In this document: piece after piece, positions 4,878-11,024 of the stretch | Layout of the letters: the number at the start of each line of letters is the position of its first letter | Position numbering within the stretch: the stretch's first letter is position 1 | Assembly (NCBI GenBank): GCA_023442485.1 | Contig: JAEZZG010000047.1 | Coordinates: 1-11,024, forward strand | Direction: 5' to 3' | Length of the DNA: 11,024 nt | DNA from: Actinomycetes bacterium | Lineage (GTDB): Bacteria > Actinomycetota > Actinomycetes > Propionibacteriales > Propionibacteriaceae | Notes under the pieces: model-generated | The model's input: the letters and a program-made list of their open reading frames with translations, nothing else | Told to the model about the DNA's origin: nothing | The model's database searches: none | Position numbers and translations under genes: made by a program

Positions 4878-7745
4878 GTGACTACCACGCCACACGCTAG
4901 AACCCGACCGCGAAACCGAGCTCTACTGCCGACGATTGTGATCTTGGCCGTCGTGGTTATCGCATTTGTTATCTATGCCAACATCTGGACAGATCTGTCT
5001 TGGTTCTCCGAACTGCACGCATCCAGAGTTTTTTGGGTGCGGATCGCGGCCGGAGCCGGACTATTCTTCTCAGTGGCGATAGTGGCGGCGGCTGTCGTCG
5101 CCACAAATGCGATCGTCGCGTTCAACATGGGCCCGAAGGCAATCCGCTCTACCCAGCTTGATGCCCTCGCCCAGTTGCGAATGTTGCTGCGACGCAAACT
5201 CAAACCCGTAGTGATCGGATTTTCTGCCATCGTCGGCCTAATCATGGGATTCTTCTCGCTGACCCAAATCGATGTCTTCCTGGCTTGGTGGAACAGGACG
5301 TCTTTTGGGGTTGTCGACCCTTATTTCGGTCACGATATTTCCTTCTTCATCTTCGGCTACCCGTGGTGGACGTGGCTGGTACGTCAGCTACTGTTCATCC
5401 TGGCAGTCGCGTTAGTGGTTTCCTTGGTGGTTCACGCCGCTGTTGGGGCAGTGCGGGTATCGAGCAGTGCACGCACCTCCATTCTGTCTCTGCGCGGGCC
5501 CGGCCCACTCACAGACAAGGCCCAACGCCACGTCTCGATTCTGTTAGGGTCCGGTTTCATCCTCTATGCAATCATTTTGTTCTTGTCGCGCTACGAGTTG
5601 AGTTTTGACTCAGGGTCTTTGCTGACCGGCATCACATATACCGATCAGCACGCCAACATCGGTGCCTACACGATCATGTCAGTGATTTCGCTACTGATCG
5701 GGGCGGTTTTCATCGCTAACTTCTGGTTGAAGCGCTGGTCCCTTCCCATCATCGGGTTAGTGCTGATGGTGGCGTCTTCGCTGATTATCACCATGATCTA
5801 CCCGATGATTATTCAGCGGTTCAACGTCAGGCCTGACGAACCGACGAAAGAAGCGCCGTTCATTCAAAAACACCTGGAAGCGACCAAGGACGCCTACGCT
5901 ATCCGCGATCTCGAAATCGAGCATTACACGGCAGAAACCGAAGTATCTGCCGGACAGTTGAAGGCTGACGCTGAAGCCCTTCCTGGAATTCGCCTGATGG
6001 ATCCTTCCCTGCTCTCGCCAACCTTTGAGCAGATGCAGCAGGTCCGAGGCTACTATTCCTTCCCGAGCACCCTCGACGTGGATCGCTACACCATCGACGG
6101 CAACTTCACTGACGCAGTGGTGGCTGTGCGCGAGATGACTCTCGAAGGTATCGACAACTCATGGAATAACGTCCACACCGTCTATACCCACGGCTACGGA
6201 TTAGTCGCCTCCTACGGCAACCGCCGCCAAGACAATGGCCTACCTGTATGGATTCAAGGCGAGATTCCGCCCCAGGGTGTGCTCGGTGAACACCAGGGCC
6301 GGATCTACTACGGTCAAGAGTCGAAGGATTTCGTCATCGTCGGTCGTGAAGCCGGCTCCCCACCTGTCGAGTTGGACACCCCTGGCGGCGGTGAATCTGG
6401 CGGTGAAAAGTACAACGTCTATGACGGATCAGGTGGTGTCCCGGTTGGGTCGTTGTGGCGCAAGATGTTGTTCGCCACCTCGCAGATGGACCTCAACATC
6501 CTCCTTTCTGACCGAGTCAACTCTGAATCAAAGATTCTCTACAACCGGATTCCGCAAGAACGGGTGCAGAAGGTAGCCCCTTGGCTAGAACTCGACAAGG
6601 ATCCCTTCCCTGCAGTCGTTGATGGCCGAACCGTATGGATCATCGATGGTTACACCACCGCATCGACCTACCCGAACTCGCACACAGTTGACCTCAACCA
6701 ACTACGGGCCGGGGCGACGAACTCGGATGCCGCTGTGGCGTCGAAGAAGATCAACTACATCCGCAACTCGGTGAAGGCTACGGTCGACGCCTACGACGGG
6801 ACGGTGAATCTCTACGCCTGGGATGAGACGGACCCGATTCTGCAGACCTGGATGAAGACCTATCCGGGGCTGGTGAAGTCAAAGACTGAGATTTCTGACG
6901 ATCTATTGCAGCATTTGCGCTACCCGACTGACCTCTTCAAGGTTCAGCGTGACGTCGTCGGCCGCTACCACACCAACTCGGTAGACACCTGGTATCAGTT
7001 ATCAGATATGTGGGTGATCCCTGACGATCCCACTCCCGCCAATGCCGGATACAAGGAGCGGCCCTACTATCTGTCAATCAAGTGGCCCGGCGACGACAAG
7101 GCAGTTTTTAGCCTGACTACCGTCTATGTACCCCAGGCCAGGCAGAACCTCAGCGCCTACATGGCGGTGAACGCGGACGCTTCGTCGAAGGACTACGGCA
7201 AGTTGCGGGTCTTGAAGCTGTCCGATCAGCGTCAGATTGATGGTCCCGGCCAGACATTCAACGCGATGAAGACCGACGACAGGGTCGCCTCGGCATTGTT
7301 GCCGTTCACCAGTCGCGGCACCGCCGAGGTGAAGTACGGAAACTTGCTGACTTTGCCTTTGGGTGGCGGCCTGATTTATATCCAGCCTATCTACACCGTC
7401 CAGAATGATTCCTCGGGTGCCTATCCGGTGTTGAGGTTTGTGGTGGCCAGGTTCGGCACCCACATTGCGATCGGCGACACCCTCCAGGAGGCCCTGGACG
7501 GGGTATTCCGTGGCGACGCGGGTGCCAGCACCGGTGAGGAAGATACGCAAAATCCGGGGGACAATCCCGAACAGCCGGATAATCCGCCGACGGAGACCGT
7601 GCAGATGTTGCTTGAGCAGGCCAACCAATCCTTCGACGCCGCCGCTGAAGCGATGAAGAACGGGGATTTGGGCAGCTACCAGAAGCATATTGATGAGGCC
7701 AAGGCAAAGATTCAGCGGGCACTCGAACTCGAGTCGAAGCCGTGA
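4878..7745 (+). CDS. UPF0182 family seven-helix membrane protein
   Basis: A 955-residue integral membrane protein. Seven hydrophobic helices are visible at about 15-34, 55-82, 111-129, 166-188, 219-237, 262-281 and 288-313, with the family's WFSEL after helix 1. They are followed by a large domain of about 500 residues opening with RFNVRPDEPTKEAPFI, then an acidic Pro/Gly/Asn linker (about 890-913) and a C-terminal helical segment of about 40 residues. With an odd number of helices, the big domain should lie on the opposite side from the basic N-terminus, probably outside. The biochemical function of UPF0182 is unknown; M. tuberculosis Rv3193c is the counterpart I recall in the same neighbourhood. 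GTG at 4878 is chosen for its ribosome binding site. The gene sits one base after the PPA1309-family gene, last in the operon with the PDZ-Lon protease, for which it could be a partner or substrate (inference). No frameshift is seen and the length is normal. Confidence 0.92.
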   Translation: MTTTPHARTRPRNRALLPTIVILAVVVIAFVIYANIWTDLSWFSELHASRVFWVRIAAGAGLFFSVAIVAAAVVATNAIVAFNMGPKAIRSTQLDALAQLRMLLRRKLKPVVIGFSAIVGLIMGFFSLTQIDVFLAWWNRTSFGVVDPYFGHDISFFIFGYPWWTWLVRQLLFILAVALVVSLVVHAAVGAVRVSSSARTSILSLRGPGPLTDKAQRHVSILLGSGFILYAIILFLSRYELSFDSGSLLTGITYTDQHANIGAYTIMSVISLLIGAVFIANFWLKRWSLPIIGLVLMVASSLIITMIYPMIIQRFNVRPDEPTKEAPFIQKHLEATKDAYAIRDLEIEHYTAETEVSAGQLKADAEALPGIRLMDPSLLSPTFEQMQQVRGYYSFPSTLDVDRYTIDGNFTDAVVAVREMTLEGIDNSWNNVHTVYTHGYGLVASYGNRRQDNGLPVWIQGEIPPQGVLGEHQGRIYYGQESKDFVIVGREAGSPPVELDTPGGGESGGEKYNVYDGSGGVPVGSLWRKMLFATSQMDLNILLSDRVNSESKILYNRIPQERVQKVAPWLELDKDPFPAVVDGRTVWIIDGYTTASTYPNSHTVDLNQLRAGATNSDAAVASKKINYIRNSVKATVDAYDGTVNLYAWDETDPILQTWMKTYPGLVKSKTEISDDLLQHLRYPTDLFKVQRDVVGRYHTNSVDTWYQLSDMWVIPDDPTPANAGYKERPYYLSIKWPGDDKAVFSLTTVYVPQARQNLSAYMAVNADASSKDYGKLRVLKLSDQRQIDGPGQTFNAMKTDDRVASALLPFTSRGTAEVKYGNLLTLPLGGGLIYIQPIYTVQNDSSGAYPVLRFVVARFGTHIAIGDTLQEALDGVFRGDAGASTGEEDTQNPGDNPEQPDNPPTETVQMLLEQANQSFDAAAEAMKNGDLGSYQKHIDEAKAKIQRALELESKP

Positions 7746-7834
7746 GGCTGAGCGGTTGGGATGACGGCTGAGGAGATGGCGAGTCCCTAGGGCTTGGCCA
7801 GGAGACTTGGCTTGGAAATGAGAATCGGCTGTGC

Positions 7835-7871
7835 TGTCTGCCCGGCTCGTCGTTGCTGAGCTGGGCAGACA
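7835..7871. terminator. Strong convergent terminator hairpin
   Basis: The 14 bases at 7835-7848 (TGTCTGCCCGGCTC) pair with 7858-7871 (GAGCTGGGCAGACA) with one G·T pair and a nine-base loop. It lies about 90 bases after the UPF0182 stop and about 77 bases past the end of the opposing M16 operon. There is no T-run on either strand, but such stems commonly end convergent units in high-GC bacteria. Of the rest of 7746-7947, only an 8-bp palindrome CCCTAGGG (7785-7792) and a 6-bp inverted repeat CCACCG/CGGTGG (7907-7912/7935-7940) stand out. Confidence 0.65.
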
Positions 7872-7947
7872 TCACGATCTGTGTCCTTAGATCTCTGACC
7901 TACCCGCCACCGCGTTGCGAAAAAGTTGCATACACGGTGGGGTGGAT

Positions 7948-9309
7948 TTAGATCAAGAGATCATCAACTGTGATCACCTCTGGGTCGAAGCCGCAGCCTT
8001 GCAGGTCAGGGACGATCTGGCCTGCGTCACCAACAATGATCGTGGTGGCAGTGTCCGGCTTGATGACCTGGGAGTAATCAACGTTTACACGCTCCGGGGT
8101 GATTGTCGAAAGATCGCGAAGATACTGATTGATGAAGACGGGCTCTAAACCTACTGTTGCCAGAGCTGCCGCCTGAGCGGCAATCGCTGAAGAGATGTCG
8201 TAGCTGAGTGCGGCTGAACGCAGCATCACATTCTTAGCGTCTTCAACCTCTTCTTGGGTGAGAGGCTGGTCGGCAATATCGATCAGGTTTAAGGCGCACC
8301 GGGTCGCCTCCGCAGCAACCTCTGTGCGGAATGAGCCACTGACGATGAAGGTCCCTAGGGTCTTGAATGGGCGAATACTCATTCCGACGCCGTAGGTGAA
8401 TCCCTTTTCCTCTCTAAGGACTGAGTTGAGTCGAGACTTGAATGAGCCACCGATGGCAGTAGCAGCTACCTTCAAACCAACCCACTTCGAGTCGCGGCGG
8501 TCGACGCCGAATCCGCCGATTCGCAGGTCGGCCTGAACGGCACCCGGTCGATCAACCACGACGAGCCGTGGCGGACAGGAGGCCGCAGTGATGTCGGGTT
8601 GAACCGGCACGGGCGTTTCCGGCTGCCAGTGACCGAGTACTTCGTCAATCATCGTGAAGGGACAGTCAAGGTCGCCTGCCAGGATCAGGGTGGAACCGAG
8701 TGGTTGCCAGTGATTTTGACGGAAGTTGCGGACTTCTTCGCCAGTAATGGCATGGAGGGCTTGGCGATGGCTAAAGAGTCGATGGCCACGGCACTTGGGA
8801 TCGACAATGGCTTGGGACAAGGCAAGATCGGCGATGCTTGCCGGGTATGAGGCGTAGTCATCTAGTTCTGCCAGCATGTGTTGGCGATGATCGTCGACGT
8901 CGACGTCAGATAGCTGCGGTTCGGTGATGATCTCGGCAAAGAGCTCGAAGGCTGGACGGAGACGATTGCTGGGTACCGACAGGGTCAGCGTTGAGTTGAG
9001 GGTGCCTGAGCTGCCGGAGTAGTCGCCGCCCAGGGCTTCGAGGGCTTCGGCGGCAGACATTCCCGGATGGGATGCGGTCCCCTCGCCAGCGACCGCCGTG
9101 GCTAGCGCCGTGACTCCTTCCAGACGCCGATCCTCATAGCAGGTTGAGGCAGAGTCCATCACGAGTTTGACATCGACGATGTATTGACCGGGGATGGGAA
9201 TCCACCACACCGTCAACCCGTTGGTCAAGGTGTGGACGTGGTGTTGAGGGAATGTCCAGGGGCTAGATGGCCCGACCTCTGGTCTGGCCAGGATGTGCTG
9301 GTCGGTCAC
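7948..9309 (-). CDS. M16 peptidase-like subunit lacking the zinc motif
   Basis: A 453-residue protein with the two-lobe M16 (pitrilysin/processing peptidase) layout but no HxxEH. Aligning its GVTALATAVAGEGT (65-78) with GFAHLFEHLMFSGT of the neighbouring subunit puts Ala68, Thr71 and Ala72 where His, Glu and His should be; Glu148 may correspond to the third ligand. The C-terminal lobe keeps the conserved Arg299 and Tyr306 (LREEKGFTYG), the pair that holds substrate in the non-catalytic half of heterodimeric M16 enzymes. This is the pattern of the alpha subunit of mitochondrial processing peptidase and of bacterial M16B pairs. It starts with GTG at 9309, two bases after the upstream M16 stop, with no strong Shine-Dalgarno, so translation is probably coupled. 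No signal peptide is visible, suggesting a cytoplasmic oligopeptidase. Assignment as non-catalytic partner is strong; the substrate is unknown. Confidence 0.9.
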   Translation of the reverse strand: MTDQHILARPEVGPSSPWTFPQHHVHTLTNGLTVWWIPIPGQYIVDVKLVMDSASTCYEDRRLEGVTALATAVAGEGTASHPGMSAAEALEALGGDYSGSSGTLNSTLTLSVPSNRLRPAFELFAEIITEPQLSDVDVDDHRQHMLAELDDYASYPASIADLALSQAIVDPKCRGHRLFSHRQALHAITGEEVRNFRQNHWQPLGSTLILAGDLDCPFTMIDEVLGHWQPETPVPVQPDITAASCPPRLVVVDRPGAVQADLRIGGFGVDRRDSKWVGLKVAATAIGGSFKSRLNSVLREEKGFTYGVGMSIRPFKTLGTFIVSGSFRTEVAAEATRCALNLIDIADQPLTQEEVEDAKNVMLRSAALSYDISSAIAAQAAALATVGLEPVFINQYLRDLSTITPERVNVDYSQVIKPDTATTIIVGDAGQIVPDLQGCGFDPEVITVDDLLI

Positions 9310-9311
9310 CG

Positions 9312-10586
9312 TCAGTTCTCGTCTTTCAGGTAGGGAATGAATGCGTAATGGTCAGGGTTGAGCCAGCGCCTGGCTGCGTCACGAATCTGTTCTGCCGAGA
9401 GGGACATGATGACCTCAAGTTCACGATTGATGCGCTGGGGATCGCTAAAGATGGTTGTGTATGCACTGATATTGTCGGCCCGCTCATCCATCGGGGCGAG
9501 CTCGGAGAGCCATTCTCGTTCATATCCGGCGCGGACCCGAACTAGCTCAGCCTCGGTGGGTCCTTCTTGTCTGAATCTGTCGATTTCGTCGACGATCGCG
9601 TCTCTCAACCGCGCCGTTTCCACACCTGAGGCTGCTTGGGCCGAGGCCAGTAGGAGGGAGGTCCCTCTGGCTAGCCCGAAGTCTGACAGGCTGGCTGCGT
9701 CGGCAAGTCTTTGATCTTTGACGAGGGACTGGTAGAAGCGGCAGGACGTCCCCGAGGAGAGGATGGCCACGGCTTGTTGGAGAGCGAGGTAGTCATCGGC
9801 TGTGCAGTCGCAGGTACGCCATGCGAGATAGACGTGATCTGCAGGGACCTCGCCGTGTAAGCGAAGTTCAGGGTGGCCGGTGAGGGCTGGCAGGAGCTGG
9901 CCTGGTTTGCGTTCGGGTATCCCGGGTGAGGTGAGATCACCGAAGTAGCGGTTGATACGGTCTAGGACCTCATCGTCTTCGAGGGGAGAGACGACAGTGA
10001 GGGTGGCGTTGACCGGCTGATACCAGGTTGCAAAAAAGTTGCGGACTTGGTCGAGGGAGGATGAGTCGAGATCGTTCATGGAGCCGATCACGGAGTGGGC
10101 ATAGCCGTGATCGGGAGGGAACACGAGCGAAAGCAGCTTCGGAAGGAGGTCTCCGTATGGTTGGTTGTCGTAGCGCTGCCGCTTTTCCTCTTTGACAACT
10201 TCGCGCTGGGTGTCCAGGTTGACCTGGGATACGTTCAGTGACCGCAACCGGTCGGCCTCTAACCATAGCGCCAGGTCGAGTGCTTCGAGGGGGACCGATT
10301 CATAATAGTTGGTACGGTCGAACGAGGTTGAGGCGTTGCAGTCTCCGCCGAGGGACTGGATGATCGAGATGTATTCAGAGTTGCCAACATTGGCGGTGCC
10401 ACTAAACATTAAGTGCTCGAAGAGATGGGCAAAACCCCAGGTTCCGGCTACTTCATCGGCTGATCCGACTCGATACCACAGGTTGAGGGCGGCTCCTGGA
10501 GCGAGTGGGTCATGGTTGAGTACCACGGTGAGCCCATTATCGAGTTGGGTTTGGGTGAGGGAATAGCTAAGCGTCAACGCTGTCAT
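9312..10586 (-). CDS. M16 zinc metallopeptidase, catalytic subunit
   Basis: A 424-residue protein beginning with the M16 opening strand (QTQLDNGLTVVLNHDP). HLFEH at 54-58 is the inverted zinc motif: His54 and His58 bind zinc and Glu57 is the catalytic base. Glu134 (or 133) in REVVKEEKRQR is the third ligand, at the usual distance. The second lobe (from about 215) is complete, but where M16 partners carry the substrate-binding Arg and Tyr it has Val289 and Asp296, so by itself it seems incomplete. It is first in a two-gene operon with the motif-less subunit two bases downstream. ATG at 10586 has a modest GGAAAG site upstream and a plausible promoter at 10623-10650. No signal peptide is seen. 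It probably cleaves short or unfolded peptides in a closed chamber formed with its neighbour. Family certain, substrate unknown. Confidence 0.93.
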   Translation of the reverse strand: MTALTLSYSLTQTQLDNGLTVVLNHDPLAPGAALNLWYRVGSADEVAGTWGFAHLFEHLMFSGTANVGNSEYISIIQSLGGDCNASTSFDRTNYYESVPLEALDLALWLEADRLRSLNVSQVNLDTQREVVKEEKRQRYDNQPYGDLLPKLLSLVFPPDHGYAHSVIGSMNDLDSSSLDQVRNFFATWYQPVNATLTVVSPLEDDEVLDRINRYFGDLTSPGIPERKPGQLLPALTGHPELRLHGEVPADHVYLAWRTCDCTADDYLALQQAVAILSSGTSCRFYQSLVKDQRLADAASLSDFGLARGTSLLLASAQAASGVETARLRDAIVDEIDRFRQEGPTEAELVRVRAGYEREWLSELAPMDERADNISAYTTIFSDPQRINRELEVIMSLSAEQIRDAARRWLNPDHYAFIPYLKDEN

Positions 10587-10622
10587 TCAGATTGTCTTTC
10601 CATACGAGGCATCGCCTTGAGG

Positions 10623-10650
10623 ATCATACCCCATCCAAACCCACAGCAAA
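10623..10650 (-). promoter_or_regulatory. Candidate promoter of the M16 operon
   Basis: On the minus strand TATGAT (10628 to 10623) matches the -10 consensus at five of six positions. TTTGCT (10650 to 10645), 16 bases upstream, is a weak -35. Transcription would start near 10616, leaving a leader of about 30 bases before the ATG. A better -35-like TTGACC (near 10662) is too far from this -10. Confidence 0.45.
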
Positions 10651-10682
10651 CTTGTCCGAGGTCAAAGACTGCCTCCGATACC

Positions 10683-10733
10683 CGCCACCGGCACTCGGGC
10701 GAAAGTCCAAGTGTGCCCGAGTGCGCGATGGCG
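10683..10733 (-). terminator. Terminator hairpin of the surface-protein gene
   Basis: GCACTCGGGC (10691-10700) pairs perfectly with GCCCGAGTGC (10715-10724) around a 14-base loop. CGCCA (10683-10687) with TGGCG (10729-10733) adds an outer stem across a small internal loop. It lies 28 bases past the surface-protein stop codon and upstream of the M16 promoter, so it probably insulates the two transcripts. There is no T-run after it. Confidence 0.6.
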
Positions 10734-10760
10734 TCATCGTGGCTCTCCTAGTGAGTCGGC

Positions 10761-11024
10761 CTAGCGGCGAGACGTGATAGCTGTCCCTTTGGTGAACATG
10801 AGCACGCCGATCATGACAGTGACACATAACCCGCCACTGACGAGGGAAACCCAGCGGAGCCAGTGACCACTGCTACCGAAAGGCGAGGTCAACATGGATG
10901 AACCGGTTTGGGGAATGTCCGGTTTTCCAGGGACATCTGGTGTGGGTTCGGGTGTGGGCTCGGGTGTCGGCTCGTGTGTCGGCTCCGGTGTGGGCTCTGG
11001 TGTGGGTGGCGCTAGCGGCTCAAC
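10761..11024 (-). CDS. C-terminal part of a cell-wall anchored surface protein (partial)
   Basis: The last 87 codons of a gene whose 5' end lies beyond the window; the stop is TAG at 10763-10761. Visible residues 7-30 are an EPTP repeat, a typical extended wall-spanning stalk. Residues 37-41 read IPQTG, a variant of the LPxTG sortase motif. A 14-residue Ser/Gly-rich stretch follows, then a hydrophobic helix (about 56-78, from LRWVSLV to IGVLMF) and a short tail with Lys79 and the terminal Arg-Arg. This is the three-part sorting signal by which sortase links a secreted protein to peptidoglycan. Oddities: Ile replaces the usual Leu, and the gap between motif and helix is longer than normal, so anchoring efficiency is uncertain; a simple membrane-anchored protein is the alternative. 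The functional domain is not visible. A hairpin terminator follows, and the gene is co-directional with the M16 operon. Confidence 0.8.
   Translation of the reverse strand, partial: VEPLAPPTPEPTPEPTHEPTPEPTPEPTPDVPGKPDIPQTGSSMLTSPFGSSGHWLRWVSLVSGGLCVTVMIGVLMFTKGTAITSRR
10935..11006. repeat. 12-base tandem repeat encoding EPTP stalk
   Basis: About six imperfect 12-base units (minus strand GAGCCCACACCx and variants) encode Pro-Thr-Pro-Glu repeats, one with His for Pro. Most differences are synonymous third-position changes, so the repeat is not freshly duplicated, though it could still change copy number by slippage and vary stalk length between strains. Confidence 0.75.

Noticed and set aside
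7074..7688. A 204-codon minus-strand frame opposite the UPF0182 gene
   Set aside because: It is fully antisense to a well-conserved coding region, has Gly/Arg/His-biased composition typical of an opposite-strand shadow in high-GC DNA, and matches no family I know.
7387..7875. A 162-codon minus-strand frame covering the UPF0182 3' end and the terminator
   Set aside because: Pro/Ser/Arg-rich shadow composition, overlaps the coding region and crosses the convergent hairpin.
7785..7940. CCCTAGGG palindrome (7785-7792) and CCACCG/CGGTGG repeat (7907-7912/7935-7940) near the convergent terminator
   Set aside because: Both are short and without supporting context; the 7835-7871 hairpin explains termination here. 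The A-run at 7920-7924 lies in the loop of the second repeat and does not follow a stem as a T-run on either strand.
10935..11006. Tandem repeats considered as a CRISPR array
   Set aside because: The 12-base units are contiguous without spacers and translate in frame to a Pro/Thr/Glu stalk, so they are coding repeats.

Overview
The window looks like ordinary chromosome from a high-GC Gram-positive bacterium, most likely a member of the Propionibacteriaceae (Cutibacterium or Propionibacterium relatives). The pointers are actinobacterial families (a DUF5679 zinc ribbon, a Zincin_2/DUF2342 protein, a PPA1309-family protein named after a Cutibacterium acnes locus, and a UPF0182 membrane protein), frequent GTG starts and a leaderless-type promoter. 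The assignment rests on recalled family knowledge, not on a search. I see no insertion sequence, phage gene, CRISPR array, tRNA or rRNA.

Layout. Bases 184-348 encode a 54-residue zinc-ribbon protein with its own promoter-like sequence, a strong ribosome binding site and a strong hairpin terminator. Bases 349-836 hold no convincing gene but carry an unusual cluster of inverted repeats. At 837-1421 lies a YgjP/SprT-like zinc metalloprotease, convergent with a minus-strand Zincin_2 family protein (1485-3140) whose usual His-containing motif is degenerate. Divergently from that runs a tightly coupled plus-strand operon: a membrane-anchored PDZ-Lon protease (3243-4325), a PPA1309-family protein (4322-4876) and a large UPF0182 seven-helix membrane protein (4878-7745). 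This arrangement matches the actinobacterial block I recall around Mycobacterium tuberculosis Rv3193c-Rv3195. A strong convergent hairpin at 7835-7871 closes it.

Bases 7948-10586 on the minus strand are a two-gene operon of M16 peptidases: an upstream catalytic subunit with HLFEH and a downstream subunit that has lost the zinc motif but keeps the Arg/Tyr pair. They probably form a heterodimeric oligopeptidase. The last 264 bases are the 3' end of a minus-strand gene for a cell-wall anchored surface protein (EPTP repeats, IPQTG sorting motif, membrane helix, basic tail), followed by its own terminator hairpin.

The theme is proteolysis: four of the eight genes are peptidases or peptidase-like proteins. 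I find no clear new system. The points most worth a second look are the structured intergenic region (about 533-706), the apparent loss of His residues in the Zincin_2 protein, the complementary residue losses in the M16 pair, and the non-standard sorting signal of the cut-off surface protein.
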